Below are positions 8,297 through 17,205 of a stretch of DNA of 64,000 bases, piece by piece. A model generated the notes under the pieces. That model was not told the DNA's origin. It saw only the letters and a program-made list of their open reading frames with translations, and did no database searches. The stretch is taken from NCBI GenBank assembly GCA_036675345.1, contig JAKFFE010000017.1, forward strand, positions 558,001 to 622,000. Reading direction: 5' to 3'. Every line of letters begins with the position of its first letter. Positions within the stretch are counted from its first letter, which is position 1. The stretch is from JALYOC01 sp036675345. GTDB lineage: Bacteria > Myxococcota > Myxococcia > Myxococcales > Myxococcaceae. Made by a program: the position numbers and the translations under genes.

Positions 8297-8590
8297 CATG
8301 GCCGCGGATCGGCCAGACCAGGCGAACAGCCAGGCGCTTCCTCCTCCGCCGGAACCAGCGCCCTCAACGATTCCAGGGGTTTGCGCCGGCACCCGTCTTC
8401 GGCTCCGGCCGCCCCTTCACTTCTCCATGTGCCCGGAATCTCCCGGGAATATTGGTTCCCGTCACCTGTCTTCAAGGGGTTCGACAGGACGAGTCTCCCA
8501 CTGGAGCCTGGCGTTGCCGACATTGTCGCGGTGCATACATTGACCATCAGGTAACAGTTTCTCACCCACTTATTCCTGACGAGCTCAACC
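8297..8590. other. Gene-free region upstream of the ECF sigma gene
   Basis: No supported gene lies between the ald terminator and the sigma factor. The one structured item is a perfect inverted repeat, CGGGAATATTGGTTCCCG (8444-8461), with 6-bp arms and a 6-bp centre, about 130 bp before the sigma start. It contains a GGAAT-like element of the kind found at ECF -35 sites, so an autoregulatory promoter or operator is possible but unproven. Confidence 0.4.
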
Positions 8591-9238
8591 ATGCTGGATG
8601 TCCGACAAAACAACCGCACCAAGGCTGAGTTCGAAGAGCTCGCCCTGGCACATCTGGATCCGCTCTTCTCGGCGGCACTGCGCCTGACCAAGAACGAGCG
8701 GGACGCCGAGGACCTGGTCCAGGACACGTGCATGCGTGCCTACCGGTTCTTCGACAAGTTCGAGCGCGGCACCAACATCCGTGCCTGGCTGTTCAAGATC
8801 CTCACCAACACCTTCATCAACAAATACCGGCGCAAGGTGAAGGAGCGCACGGTGGTGGAGGGTTCGGAGCGCGAGGCGGTGCAGGAGCGCTTCGTCAGCC
8901 GCGACGCCACCGACTTCGCGGCCAACCCGGAGCAATACTTCTTTGACCGGCTGCTCTCGGACGACGTGCTGCGGTCGATCGACGCGCTGCCGATCGACTT
9001 CCGGCTGGTGGTGATCCTCGCGGACCTCCAGGAGTTCTCCTACAAGGAGATCGCCGAGATCCTGGAGTGCCCGGTGGGCACGGTGATGAGCCGGCTGTTC
9101 CGCGGGCGCAAGCTGCTGCAGAAGACGCTGCGGGATTATGCGGAGGGCCAGGGTGTTCTGGTGCAGACCCGCGAAGAGCGCATCGCCGTCGGCCTCACCA
9201 GCCTGGATGCGTATCGAGAGCGGAAGAAAACAGGGTAG
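8591..9238 (+). CDS. rpoE1: ECF-family RNA polymerase sigma factor (RpoE1-like)
   Basis: A 215-residue ECF sigma factor. Region 2 includes RLTKNERDAEDLVQDTCMRA and IRAWLFKILTNTFINKYR (residues about 30-80). Region 4 includes IDALPIDFRLVVILADLQ and FSYKEIAEILECPVGTVMSR (about 135-185), a clear helix-turn-helix. A longer than usual linker separates the two regions. The next gene is a zinc-binding anti-sigma factor 24 bp downstream. An ECF factor called RpoE1 was described close to frz genes in M. xanthus and linked to motility; the name is transferred on that positional basis. No convincing Shine-Dalgarno precedes the ATG. Confidence 0.88.
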   Translation: MLDVRQNNRTKAEFEELALAHLDPLFSAALRLTKNERDAEDLVQDTCMRAYRFFDKFERGTNIRAWLFKILTNTFINKYRRKVKERTVVEGSEREAVQERFVSRDATDFAANPEQYFFDRLLSDDVLRSIDALPIDFRLVVILADLQEFSYKEIAEILECPVGTVMSRLFRGRKLLQKTLRDYAEGQGVLVQTREERIAVGLTSLDAYRERKKTG

Positions 9239-9262
9239 AACCCGGTTGGACGCCCCGCACCC

Positions 9263-10093
9263 ATGAACTGTCGCGAGCTCGAGCAGATGCTGTGCCCCTA
9301 CCTGGACAATGAGTTCGGGGCGGCCGATCGGTCCGAGGTGGAAGCGCACCTGGCCACCTGCGCGGAGTGCGCGCGGCTGGTCCACGAGGAGTCCCGCTTC
9401 CGCACCGCGCTGAGGGCCAAGGCCCAGGCCGGGGCCGCCGAGGTGGTGGCCTCCGCCGCCCTGCGACAGCGGATCTCCCTGGAGCTGACCTCCACCCAGC
9501 GCAAGGATCGGCTCCGACGGGCGGTGCCCTACGCCGCCGCCGCCGCGGTGCTGGTGGTGGCCACCTCCGCCTTCCAGCTGCTGCGTCCCCCCGCCCATCG
9601 CAGCTTCCTGGAGGACGCCGCCGCCCGCTACGCCAAGAACCAGCCGGTGGAGTTCCGGCTGGGCCAGGGCACCCAGGCCTCTCCCCGCGAGGTGGAGGAT
9701 TGGTTCGGGGGCAAGGTGGATCACCGGGTCCATGTCCCGCAGCTGCGGAACGTGGTGCTCAACGGCGCCCGCATCTCCAACGTCAAGGATCGCGAGGCGG
9801 CCTACATCGCCTACGAGACCACCGAGGGCGGCGGGGTGAGGCGGGTGGGGGTGTTCGTGTTCCCCGATCCGCAGCGGGATCTGGAGGCCCCGCAGCTGGC
9901 CGACGTCCAGGTGCAGCGCGCCCGCGGCTACAACGTGGCGGTCTGGCGCGACGACGAGGTGGTCTACAACCTGGTCACCGAGCTGGACGAGGACGACATC
10001 CGCCGGATGCTGCAGCAGCAGCAGGGCGACTCGTTGGCCTCCGAACCGCCTCGCGAACCGCTCCGGCTGCAACCCGCCGGCCTGCAACGCTGA
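9263..10093 (+). CDS. Membrane-anchored zinc-finger anti-sigma factor
   Basis: A 276-residue protein beginning MNCRELEQMLCPYLDNEFGA. It carries the zinc-containing anti-sigma (ZAS) motif His29-x3-Cys33-x2-Cys36 (HLATCAEC). One transmembrane segment (VPYAAAAAVLVVATSAFQLL, residues about 88-108) is followed by a periplasmic domain of about 165 residues. The N-terminal domain should bind and inhibit the sigma factor encoded 24 bp upstream, with the periplasmic part sensing an envelope signal. In M. xanthus the gene next to rpoE1 was called orf5. The signal and the release mechanism cannot be read from the sequence. Confidence 0.85.
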   Translation: MNCRELEQMLCPYLDNEFGAADRSEVEAHLATCAECARLVHEESRFRTALRAKAQAGAAEVVASAALRQRISLELTSTQRKDRLRRAVPYAAAAAVLVVATSAFQLLRPPAHRSFLEDAAARYAKNQPVEFRLGQGTQASPREVEDWFGGKVDHRVHVPQLRNVVLNGARISNVKDREAAYIAYETTEGGGVRRVGVFVFPDPQRDLEAPQLADVQVQRARGYNVAVWRDDEVVYNLVTELDEDDIRRMLQQQQGDSLASEPPREPLRLQPAGLQR

Positions 10094-10209
10094 GCGAACG
10101 CAAGTTTTTGCCTGCTTGCCCTGCGCCCGGCCGTCATCACCGGAGCTTTGCAGAGGGACCGCAGCGTTGACGCACCTTGGGGGCGCCGGTACCCTCCCCC
10201 CCAGCCTCC

Positions 10210-11961
10210 ATGCCCAAGAAAATCCTGATCGTCGAGAGCGACTCCGCCGTTTCGCGGATGATGCGCTCAGAGCTCGAAAGCAAGGCCTTCACCGTCGAGG
10301 AGACCACCGACGGGAAGGGAAGCGTCGAGCTGATCCGCCGGGTCAAGCCGGAGCTGGTCTTGTTGGCGGTGGATCTGGCCGCCGGACAGAACGGCTACAT
10401 CATCTGCGGCAAGCTCAAGAAGGACGATGAGCTGCGCGGGATCCCGGTGATCATCGTCGGGAACCAGGACGGCTTCGCGCAGCACAAGAAGCTCAAGACC
10501 CGCGCCGATGAGTACCTGGCCAAGCCGGTGGACGCCTCCGCGCTGATCGACCGCGTGGGGGGCCTGATCGGCCTCCCCGAGTCCGCGGGCGAGGATCTGG
10601 TGGACGAGAGCCTCACCCTCTCCGAGCTGGTGGACGACGAGTCCGCCGCCCCGGAGGAGATCGCGGTCGTCAACGACGAGACCGTGCAGGGAGACCCGGA
10701 GCTGGACGCGCTGGACGCGGCCTTTGATGGCATCTCCGAGGAGCCGGCCGCCGACGGCGGGCTGGACGACCTCAACGTCCAGGAGGACGAGGAGCCGATC
10801 TCGATCTCCGACGAGGAGGACGAGGGCCTGACCGCGGTCAGCGGGATGAGCGAGGAGGAGGACAACGCCCTGGGCGGTCTGGACGAGGACACCACCTCCA
10901 CCGGCCTGGAGCCTCCCCCGCCGCCGCCCGCCCCGCTCCGCGCCGCCCCGGCGATGTCCCGGCCCGCCCCGTTGCCCCCCCGCCCCACCCCGGCCGCGGT
11001 GCCCGGCGGTTCCTCCCCTGCCGACGCCGCCGAATTGCGCACCCTGCGCGCCCGGGTCGCCGAGCTGCAGGCCTCGCTGGACGACGTCCAGTCCCGCCAG
11101 GGCGAAGCGGAGAGCCGGGTCCAGGAGCTGGAGACCGAGCTTTCGCACAAGAGCACCGAGCTGGAGGCCAGCAAGTCCAGCGGCGGACGGAACGACAAGG
11201 ACTTCTTCGCGCTGCGCGAGGCGGCCAACAAGAAGGACAAGGAGATCCTCCGGCTCAAGAGCGAGCTGAACGAGAAGGACAAGGAGATCGTCGAGCTGCG
11301 CGACCGGGAGATGGCCCTGGAGCAGCAGATGTCCGAGTCCTCGGGGGAGATCTCCCGCCGCGACGCGCAGATCAAGACCCTCACCAGTCGGACCGAGCAG
11401 CTGACCACCGAGAAGCGCAAGGTGGAACAGCAGGTCCAGGCGGCCAAGGACGAGGCCCGCGGCGCCACCGCCCAGCTGGGCGCGCTGCAGACCGAGCTGG
11501 ACACCGCCAATGAGCACGTGGCGGCGATCGGCGCCGAGCGGGACGAGTACCGGGCCCGCGCGGATGGGCTGGAGGCCGAGCTGCAGCGGGCGCAGGAGGA
11601 GGCCAACGAGGTGCGCCGCGAGGTGAACGAGGTGCGCGAGTCCGCCGGACGCGAGGCCGAAGAGCTGCGCGGGCAGCTGGCCACCGCCACCCAGGAGGCG
11701 GAGGGGCTGCGCGGAGAGCTGGAGACCCAGCAGGCCCAGGCGGCGGATCAGACCGACTCGCTGCGCCAGCGGATCTCCGAGCTGGAAGAGACCGCCACCC
11801 GCAACGAGGACCGGGTGGCCAAGCTCTACGCGCGGATCAAGAACGACGAGAAGATGCGGGACAAGACCCGCAAGGCGCTGGGGATCGCCATCCAGCTGAT
11901 GGACGAGCAGGCGCAGTCGGTGGACAGCGGGATGGGCAGCGACGACGAAGCGGCGGCCTGA
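10210..11961 (+). CDS. frzS: FrzS, pseudo-receiver coiled-coil motility protein
   Basis: A 583-residue protein. It has an N-terminal receiver-like domain (PKKILIVESDSAVSRMMRSE to about residue 125), an acidic and proline-rich linker (about 130-280) and a long coiled coil (about 285-575, rich in Glu, Gln, Arg and Lys heptads). The phospho-acceptor position is Ala53 (ELVLLAVDL), with Asp55 two residues later, so it is probably not phosphorylated normally, as reported for M. xanthus FrzS. FrzS moves between poles and is needed for type IV pilus-dependent motility. The ATG at 10210 is used because the domain starts immediately; the frame extends 11 codons upstream without similarity. Confidence 0.93.
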   Translation: MPKKILIVESDSAVSRMMRSELESKAFTVEETTDGKGSVELIRRVKPELVLLAVDLAAGQNGYIICGKLKKDDELRGIPVIIVGNQDGFAQHKKLKTRADEYLAKPVDASALIDRVGGLIGLPESAGEDLVDESLTLSELVDDESAAPEEIAVVNDETVQGDPELDALDAAFDGISEEPAADGGLDDLNVQEDEEPISISDEEDEGLTAVSGMSEEEDNALGGLDEDTTSTGLEPPPPPPAPLRAAPAMSRPAPLPPRPTPAAVPGGSSPADAAELRTLRARVAELQASLDDVQSRQGEAESRVQELETELSHKSTELEASKSSGGRNDKDFFALREAANKKDKEILRLKSELNEKDKEIVELRDREMALEQQMSESSGEISRRDAQIKTLTSRTEQLTTEKRKVEQQVQAAKDEARGATAQLGALQTELDTANEHVAAIGAERDEYRARADGLEAELQRAQEEANEVRREVNEVRESAGREAEELRGQLATATQEAEGLRGELETQQAQAADQTDSLRQRISELEETATRNEDRVAKLYARIKNDEKMRDKTRKALGIAIQLMDEQAQSVDSGMGSDDEAAA

Positions 11962-11988
11962 GGCTTCGGCCCGCGCTTTCCCGCCCCA

Positions 11989-12022
11989 AGGGCCCGGGTC
12001 CTCCGACCGGGCCCTTTCCTTT
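11989..12022 (+). terminator. Rho-independent terminator after frzS
   Basis: A perfect 9-bp stem, AGGGCCCGG (11989-11997) with CCGGGCCCT (12007-12015), encloses a 9-nt loop and is followed by TTCCTTTT. It lies between frzS and the convergent gene ending at 12066. Confidence 0.85.
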
Positions 12023-12065
12023 TGCGGGACGCGCCCGGAGCGGGGGGCGCGGCGGGCGGGCTCCC

Positions 12066-13244
12066 CTACTTCTCGTCCTTCTTGGGGGTGTTCTTCTTGT
12101 CCATCATCTTCTTGGCCATCATCTGGATCCCCGAGGGGATGTTCTTGTTGCGGGCCAGGTCCTTGACCTCCGACTCGCGCAAGGTCCCCAGAAAGCGCAT
12201 CGCGATCCCGGACGGGGTCTTGGGGTTCTTCACCAGCGCCAGCTTCAGCGGGTAGGCCTTGGTCCACTCCCGGTTGGAGTAGACCACCCGCAGCACGTCA
12301 TCCAGCACCGCCCGGTTGTTGGCGATGGCCATGATCTCCCCGTCGGTGATCCGGGGGCTGCGCACCACCGCCACCGAGACCAGCTTGTTGGAGTCGCGGA
12401 TCAGCAGCGAGCGGGCCTCCTTGTTGCCCAGGGTGGCCAGCTTGATCTTCTCCGAGATGCTCATCTTCAGCACCCGCTGGGCGAGGGTCATCCGCTTGCC
12501 CTCCTCCATCGGCGCGGCGGCCTCGTCCTTGATCGCGTCCGAGTACTCCTGGATGATCTCCTCCGCGGTGGGCCCCTGCTCGGGCGGCTTCTCGGCCGCC
12601 TCCGGCCCGTAGACGCGGATCCGCGCCTCCCGCATCTGGGGGACATCCATCAGCGCCACCCCGGAGCGGGCGGCGAAGTCACACACCCCGTCCAGCAACG
12701 CCGGGCTGGCGTTGGGGTTGAGGCACAGCTGCCGGATGATGTCCTCGTGGCGCAGGAACCGCAGCTGGTTCTGGCCGATGATCTCCGCCGTCTTGGCGCT
12801 GGCCTTGAGCGCCAGTTGCGCAATCGCCTCGTCCGGGGTGGAGGCGTTGAGGATCAGCATCTCCGCGTACTGGTCCTTGTCGCCGAACAGCCCCAGCAAC
12901 CACCCCAGCACCGGCGGCTTGATGCCCTCGTCCCGCAGCGCGGTGGCCAGGATCCGGTCCGGCAGGCCGGCCGCGGTCTTCACCGTGGTCTCCCGGGTGG
13001 CCTGATCCGGATCGAAGAGCAGGATGAACAGCACCCCGCACATGTCGGAGGGGGACAGCGGCACCAGCCCCTTGGCGGCCATCATCCGCAGCGGGGTGGG
13101 CGCCTTGATGTCCACGTGCTTGCGCATGTTCGGCGCCAGAAAGCCGGCGTCGACCGGACAGCCCTCTCCCAGCGGGGGCAACACCCCTCCGGCCGGAGGG
13201 GGGGCGGCGGTGGCCGGGGCCGGGGCCTGCGGGGTCTCGCTCAT
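12066..13244 (-). CDS. Conserved-looking protein of unknown function
   Basis: A 392-residue protein with a Pro/Ala-rich N-terminus (1-30) and no signal peptide or membrane segment. The body is helical with repeat-like blocks (NPNASPALLDGVCDFAARSG, EARSLLIRDSNKLVSVAVVR, NNRAVLDDVLRVVYSNREW) that resemble HEAT or leucine-rich-variant-type repeats. The C-terminus is highly basic (MAKKMMDKKNTPKKDEK). Its ATG overlaps the coaX stop by 4 bp, so it is translationally coupled to coaX, but nothing links it to CoA synthesis. I do not recognise a family with confidence. A scaffold role is only a guess from the repeats. Confidence 0.7.
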   Translation of the reverse strand: MSETPQAPAPATAAPPPAGGVLPPLGEGCPVDAGFLAPNMRKHVDIKAPTPLRMMAAKGLVPLSPSDMCGVLFILLFDPDQATRETTVKTAAGLPDRILATALRDEGIKPPVLGWLLGLFGDKDQYAEMLILNASTPDEAIAQLALKASAKTAEIIGQNQLRFLRHEDIIRQLCLNPNASPALLDGVCDFAARSGVALMDVPQMREARIRVYGPEAAEKPPEQGPTAEEIIQEYSDAIKDEAAAPMEEGKRMTLAQRVLKMSISEKIKLATLGNKEARSLLIRDSNKLVSVAVVRSPRITDGEIMAIANNRAVLDDVLRVVYSNREWTKAYPLKLALVKNPKTPSGIAMRFLGTLRESEVKDLARNKNIPSGIQMMAKKMMDKKNTPKKDEK

Positions 13245-14011
13245 GATCCGTGGTTCCTCTCGTGAATGATCCGCAGGCCGTCGAGGGTGAGGAACTCGTC
13301 GACCTCGCTGATCTGTCGGGACTCGCTGGCCACCAGCGGAGCCAGCCCGCCGGTCGCCACCACCTTGACCGGAAAGCCCAGCTCGGTGGTCATCCGCTCG
13401 CAGATGCCGTCCACCAGGCCCACGTAGCCGTAGACCAGCCCGGACTGCATGGAGTGGATGGTGTTTCGGCCCACCACCGCCGGGGGCCGGGCGAACTCCA
13501 CCCGGGGCAGCTTGGCGGCGTGCTCGAACAGGGCCTCCATCGAGATCACGATCCCCGGGCAGATCGACCCGCCCAGGTACTCGCCCCTGGGGGTGACCGC
13601 GTCGAAGGTGGTGGCGGTCCCGAAGTCGACCACGATCAACCCGCAGCGGTGCTTCTCGTAGGCCGCCACCCCGTTGACGATCCGGTCCGCGCCCACCTCG
13701 CGCGGGTTGTCGTAGAGGATGGGCATCCCGGTCTTCACCCCCGGGCCCACGAACATCGGCTTCACCTTGAAGTAGCGGTCCACCATCCGCTCCAGGTTGA
13801 ACTGGAGGGTGGGGACCACGCTGGACACCGCCACCGAGCGGACCTGGCCCACCTCCAGCTTGGACCAGGCGAACAGCTCCCGGACCAGCACCCCGTACTC
13901 ATCCGAGGTGCGGTGGGCGTTGGTCTCGATCCGCCAGTGATCCCGGAGCCTCTTCCCCTCGAAGACCCCCAGCACGGTGTTGGTGTTTCCCACGTCGATG
14001 GCGAGCAGCAT
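13241..14011 (-). CDS. coaX: Type III pantothenate kinase
   Basis: A 256-residue CoaX, which phosphorylates pantothenate in the first step of CoA synthesis. It shows DVGNTNTVLGVFEG at the N-terminus (phosphate-binding), the GADRIVNGVAAY motif near residue 103 and DFGTATTFDAV near residue 124, all typical of the acetate/sugar kinase/Hsp70-fold CoaX family. Length is normal. It sits 66 bp after birA and overlaps the following unknown gene by 4 bp. The birA-coaX pairing is common in bacteria and supports both calls. Confidence 0.96.
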   Translation of the reverse strand: MLLAIDVGNTNTVLGVFEGKRLRDHWRIETNAHRTSDEYGVLVRELFAWSKLEVGQVRSVAVSSVVPTLQFNLERMVDRYFKVKPMFVGPGVKTGMPILYDNPREVGADRIVNGVAAYEKHRCGLIVVDFGTATTFDAVTPRGEYLGGSICPGIVISMEALFEHAAKLPRVEFARPPAVVGRNTIHSMQSGLVYGYVGLVDGICERMTTELGFPVKVVATGGLAPLVASESRQISEVDEFLTLDGLRIIHERNHGS

Positions 14012-14077
14012 TGCGAGCGCAACTGTAGTGCACTCCCGGCGGCGGATCGCGGTCCACGTGGGGACCTTCTCTGGGGG

Positions 14078-15091
14078 CTACCGCTGGCGGGTGCGCAGCT
14101 GCTCCACGTCCCCGGCGATCACCTTCTCCAGGGTCCCGTCCTCCCGGCGCACCACCAGGGCCCCGGCCTCGTCGATGTCCTCGGCGAAGGCCCGGAACTC
14201 CGAGCGCTCGGTCTTGACCAGGACCTGCTGCCCCAGGGTGGAGGAGAGCGTCTTCCAGGCCTGCCGGATCGGTTCGAAGCCCTCGTCGGCGTGGCGGTCC
14301 AGCCACTCCTCCAGCCGGCTGAACAAGGCGGCGGCGAACAGCGCCCGGGGGACCTTGGCGCCCCGCGCCTCTCCCAGGGAGGTGGCCAGGGACGCCACCT
14401 CCTCCGGCAGGTCCGCGGCGGTGGAGTTGAGGTTCACCCCCACCCCCAGGATCACGAACGAGATCCGGTCCGGATCGGAGGAGAGCTCGGTGAGGATCCC
14501 GGCCACCTTCTTGCCGGCGATCTGCACGTCGTTGGGCCACTTGATCTGCGCCTCGGGGGCGCCGGCCTCCCGCAGGGTCTCGGCCAGGGCCACCGCCGCC
14601 ACCAGGGTCAGCTCCGGGGCGCGCTGGGGAGGCAGGTCCGGGCGCAGGATCAGCGAGGCGTACAGGTTCAGCCCACCAGGGGAGACCCAGTTGCGGCCGC
14701 GCCGGCCCTTGCCGGAGGTCTGGGCCTCGGCGATCACCACCTCGCCGTGGGGCGCGCCCTCCGCCGCCAGCCGGAACGCGGTGGCGTTGGTGGACTCCAG
14801 CTGCTGCTCGTAGTGGATGGTCCGGGCCAGGTCGTGGGTGGCCAGCATCGGGCCCACCTCCAGCCCGCTGAGCCGATCCGGGATCAGCACCAGCCGGTAG
14901 CCGCGGGCGGGCAAGGCGTCGATCCGGTAGCCCTTGTGGCGCAGCGCCTCCACGTGCTTCCACACCGCGGTGCGGGAGAGGCCCAGCTTGCCGGAGAGGA
15001 TCTCCCCGGAGGTGAAGTCCTCGCCGCCGTCCGCGAGGAAGGAGAGGATCAGCTCCTCGCTCGTCTGTGGATCCAGCGCCTCGGACGGCAT
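14078..15091 (-). CDS. birA: Biotin-[acetyl-CoA-carboxylase] ligase, BirA type
   Basis: A 337-residue bifunctional-type BirA. An N-terminal winged helix (residues about 8-70, LSRTAVWKHVEALRHKGYRI) precedes the ligase domain with SGKGRRGRNWVSPGGLNLYA and KWPNDV, then a C-terminal SH3-like domain. It activates biotin as biotinyl-AMP and attaches it to BCCP; the winged helix suggests it also represses biotin genes. I use the ATG at 15091, which has GAGG six bases upstream, rather than the TTG two codons earlier. It starts the minus-strand birA-coaX-unknown operon. Confidence 0.95.
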   Translation of the reverse strand: MPSEALDPQTSEELILSFLADGGEDFTSGEILSGKLGLSRTAVWKHVEALRHKGYRIDALPARGYRLVLIPDRLSGLEVGPMLATHDLARTIHYEQQLESTNATAFRLAAEGAPHGEVVIAEAQTSGKGRRGRNWVSPGGLNLYASLILRPDLPPQRAPELTLVAAVALAETLREAGAPEAQIKWPNDVQIAGKKVAGILTELSSDPDRISFVILGVGVNLNSTAADLPEEVASLATSLGEARGAKVPRALFAAALFSRLEEWLDRHADEGFEPIRQAWKTLSSTLGQQVLVKTERSEFRAFAEDIDEAGALVVRREDGTLEKVIAGDVEQLRTRQR

Positions 15092-15295
15092 GTGCAACCT
15101 CGTGAAAGGATTAGGACTCCGAGGGTAGAGAGCATGGGGGAAAGGGTCAATCGCACCCTGTGCGACCCGCCCCGGCGTCCAAAGGCCCGGGGTGACCGTC
15201 GGCTCCGATTGGCCAACGATCCTGGGAGGTTGTCCTTCACCCGGGCAGGCAAGCGACCCGGGTGGGGCAAAGGCCTCCCCCGCGGGCCGAACGGC

Positions 15296-16615
15296 TCACC
15301 CCGCCAGCGATCCTTCGATCCGGATCACCGCGGTGGGGGCGCGGGTGCTCTTGAGCCCGTCGATCCACTGCACCGCCTCGCGCACCTCGCCCTCCTTGGC
15401 GTCGTGGGTGAAGACCACGATGGTGGCGTTGGGCTCGCCCTTGCTGGGCGGCTGGATCACCGAGGAGATGCTCACCCCCTTCTCGCCCAGCACCCCGGCG
15501 ATCTTCCCCAGCACCCCCGGCTCGTCGCTGACCGAGAAGCGCAGGTAGTAGGCGCCCACCCGCTCCTGGATCGAGCGGACCGGGTACTCGCGCAGGTAGG
15601 GCGCGCACAGCATCGGCAGCCGCCCGGAGACCCCCGCCAATAGGTTTCGGCAGATGTCGATCACGTCCGCCACCACCGCGCTGCCGGTGGGCAACGCGCC
15701 CGCCCCCAGGCCGGAGAAGAAGCTGGGGCCCAGCGCCGCGGACTTGAGCATCACCGCGTTGAAGCCGCCCCCCACGTCCGAGAGCGGACTGGAGTCGGGC
15801 AAGAAGGCGGGGTGGACCCGCGCCTCCAGCGCCCCGTCCGGCAGCCGCTTGGCGATCGCCAGCAGCTTGAGGGTGTAACCGAACTGCCGGCCGAACTGGA
15901 TGTCCGCCGGGGTCAGGGTGGTGATCCCCTCCACCGGGATCTGCTCGGTGCGGACCTTGGCCATGAACGCCAGCTGGGCCAGCAGCGACAGCTTCTGGGC
16001 CGCGTCCATCCCGCTCACGTCCAGGGTGGGGTCGGCCTCGGCGAAGCCCAGATCCTGGGCCTTCTTCAGCGCGTCCTCGTAGGAGGCGCCCCCGTTGGCC
16101 ATCTCGCTGAGGATCAGGTTGGTGGTGCCGTTGACGATCCCGTGGATCTCCTCGATCCGGTCCGAGGCCAGCGCCTCCCGCAGGGTGCGGATGATCGGGA
16201 TCCCGCCGCAGACCGCGGCCTCGAAGTGCAGGTCCACGCCCTTGGCCAGGGCGCGGGAGAACAGCTCCTCTCCGTGCGCCGCCAGCAGGGCCTTGTTGGC
16301 GGTGACCACGTGCTTGCCGGCCTCGATCGCCTGCAACAGGTAGCGGCGGGCGGTGTCGGTGCCGCCGATCAGCTCCACCACGATCGAGACCTCCGGATCG
16401 GCCAGGATCCGCTCGAAGTCGGTGGTCACCCCGGCGATCGCGCTGCGGGTCTCCGCGCCCGGGTGGGCCTTGTGCGGGTCCCGGACCAGCACGTGGCGGA
16501 CCCGGACCCGGGCCCCCAGCCGGCGCTCGATGTCCGCGGCGTGGTTCTCCAGGATCCGGTAGCTGCCCAGCCCCACGTTGCCCAGCCCCAGCAGGGCGAT
16601 GCCGATCTCCCTCAC
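15296..16615 (-). CDS. hom: Homoserine dehydrogenase
   Basis: A 439-residue monofunctional homoserine dehydrogenase of the threonine/methionine pathway. The Rossmann motif ALLGLGNVGLGSYRIL is at the N-terminus, with catalytic-region motifs VVTANKALLAAHGEEL, EAAVCGGIPIIRTLRE and GIVNGTTNLILSEM. A C-terminal ACT domain (YYLRFSVSDEPGVLGKIAGV, about 350-430) suggests feedback control, usually by threonine. The GTG at 16615 overlaps the preceding lipoprotein stop (GTGA). A hairpin with 8-bp arms (15238-15264) lies just downstream but lacks a T-run. Confidence 0.96.
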   Translation of the reverse strand: MREIGIALLGLGNVGLGSYRILENHAADIERRLGARVRVRHVLVRDPHKAHPGAETRSAIAGVTTDFERILADPEVSIVVELIGGTDTARRYLLQAIEAGKHVVTANKALLAAHGEELFSRALAKGVDLHFEAAVCGGIPIIRTLREALASDRIEEIHGIVNGTTNLILSEMANGGASYEDALKKAQDLGFAEADPTLDVSGMDAAQKLSLLAQLAFMAKVRTEQIPVEGITTLTPADIQFGRQFGYTLKLLAIAKRLPDGALEARVHPAFLPDSSPLSDVGGGFNAVMLKSAALGPSFFSGLGAGALPTGSAVVADVIDICRNLLAGVSGRLPMLCAPYLREYPVRSIQERVGAYYLRFSVSDEPGVLGKIAGVLGEKGVSISSVIQPPSKGEPNATIVVFTHDAKEGEVREAVQWIDGLKSTRAPTAVIRIEGSLAG

Positions 16616-17205
16616 TTCGCCACCTCTGACGTCGGGGCCGGGGCCAGCGCGTAGGACTTGAGCTCCAGCTGATGCTGGCGGACCCGGTTGCCGTTGCGCT
16701 TGAGGTCCACCTCCATCCGCACCATCCCCACCCCGCGCACGAAGGTCAGGTCGTTGATCAGCTCCGACTGCGGATCCACCCGCAGGGTGGAGCTGACGGT
16801 CACGCAGTCCTGGAAGGTGCCGGCGGGGACCTCGCAGGTGGCGCCCACGCTGAGGATCCGGTAGCGCTCGGTGGCCTGGGCGGAGACGGTGTTCTTCCAG
16901 GCATGGTCGGACTGGATCGGCTCCTGGAGCAGGTAGCGCAGCTCGTCGCGCAGCCCGTAGGCGTCCACCCGCAGCTTGCCGCCGCGGTTGTCCACGAAGT
17001 AGCCGTCCTGCACGGAGACGATCTCCACCTTCGCCTCCTGCTGCTCGCCCACCGCGGTCTTCACCTGGTAGGTCCACTGGTTCCCCACCGCCAGCGGGTA
17101 GTAGTCCGCCGCCTGGCGCTGCGGGGCGCCCCCGGACGAACCGGTCGTCGCACACCCGGTCACAGTCACCACCAGCGCCACTGCCAGCCACACTCGGTTG
17201 CTCAT
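16612..17205 (-). CDS. Predicted lipoprotein, unknown function
   Basis: A 197-residue protein with a lipoprotein signal: MSNRVWLAVALVVTVTGC, lipobox VTGC with Cys18. The mature part has a Ser/Gly-rich spacer and then a beta-strand-rich domain beginning YYPLAVGNQWTYQVKT; similar openings occur in many secreted proteins of unknown function. Residue 19 is Ala, not Asp, so outer-membrane sorting would be expected under enterobacterial Lol rules. It overlaps its neighbours by 4 bp on both sides, within a four-gene run ending in hom. No role in homoserine synthesis is implied. Confidence 0.75.
   Translation of the reverse strand: MSNRVWLAVALVVTVTGCATTGSSGGAPQRQAADYYPLAVGNQWTYQVKTAVGEQQEAKVEIVSVQDGYFVDNRGGKLRVDAYGLRDELRYLLQEPIQSDHAWKNTVSAQATERYRILSVGATCEVPAGTFQDCVTVSSTLRVDPQSELINDLTFVRGVGMVRMEVDLKRNGNRVRQHQLELKSYALAPAPTSEVAK

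Noticed and set aside
10267..12267. Long open frames antisense to real genes, here opposite frzS; also 34734-37967 opposite clp, 57788-60919 opposite rnr, and 48-1685 opposite frzCD
   Set aside because: GC-rich third codon positions leave few stops in the mirror frames. The predicted proteins are low-complexity Gly/His/Arg/Leu-rich and match no fold, while the opposite strand encodes recognisable families.
15238..15264. Terminator after hom
   Set aside because: CACCCGGG/CCCGGGTG forms a hairpin with an 11-nt loop, but no T-run follows on the minus strand, so it is not listed as a terminator.
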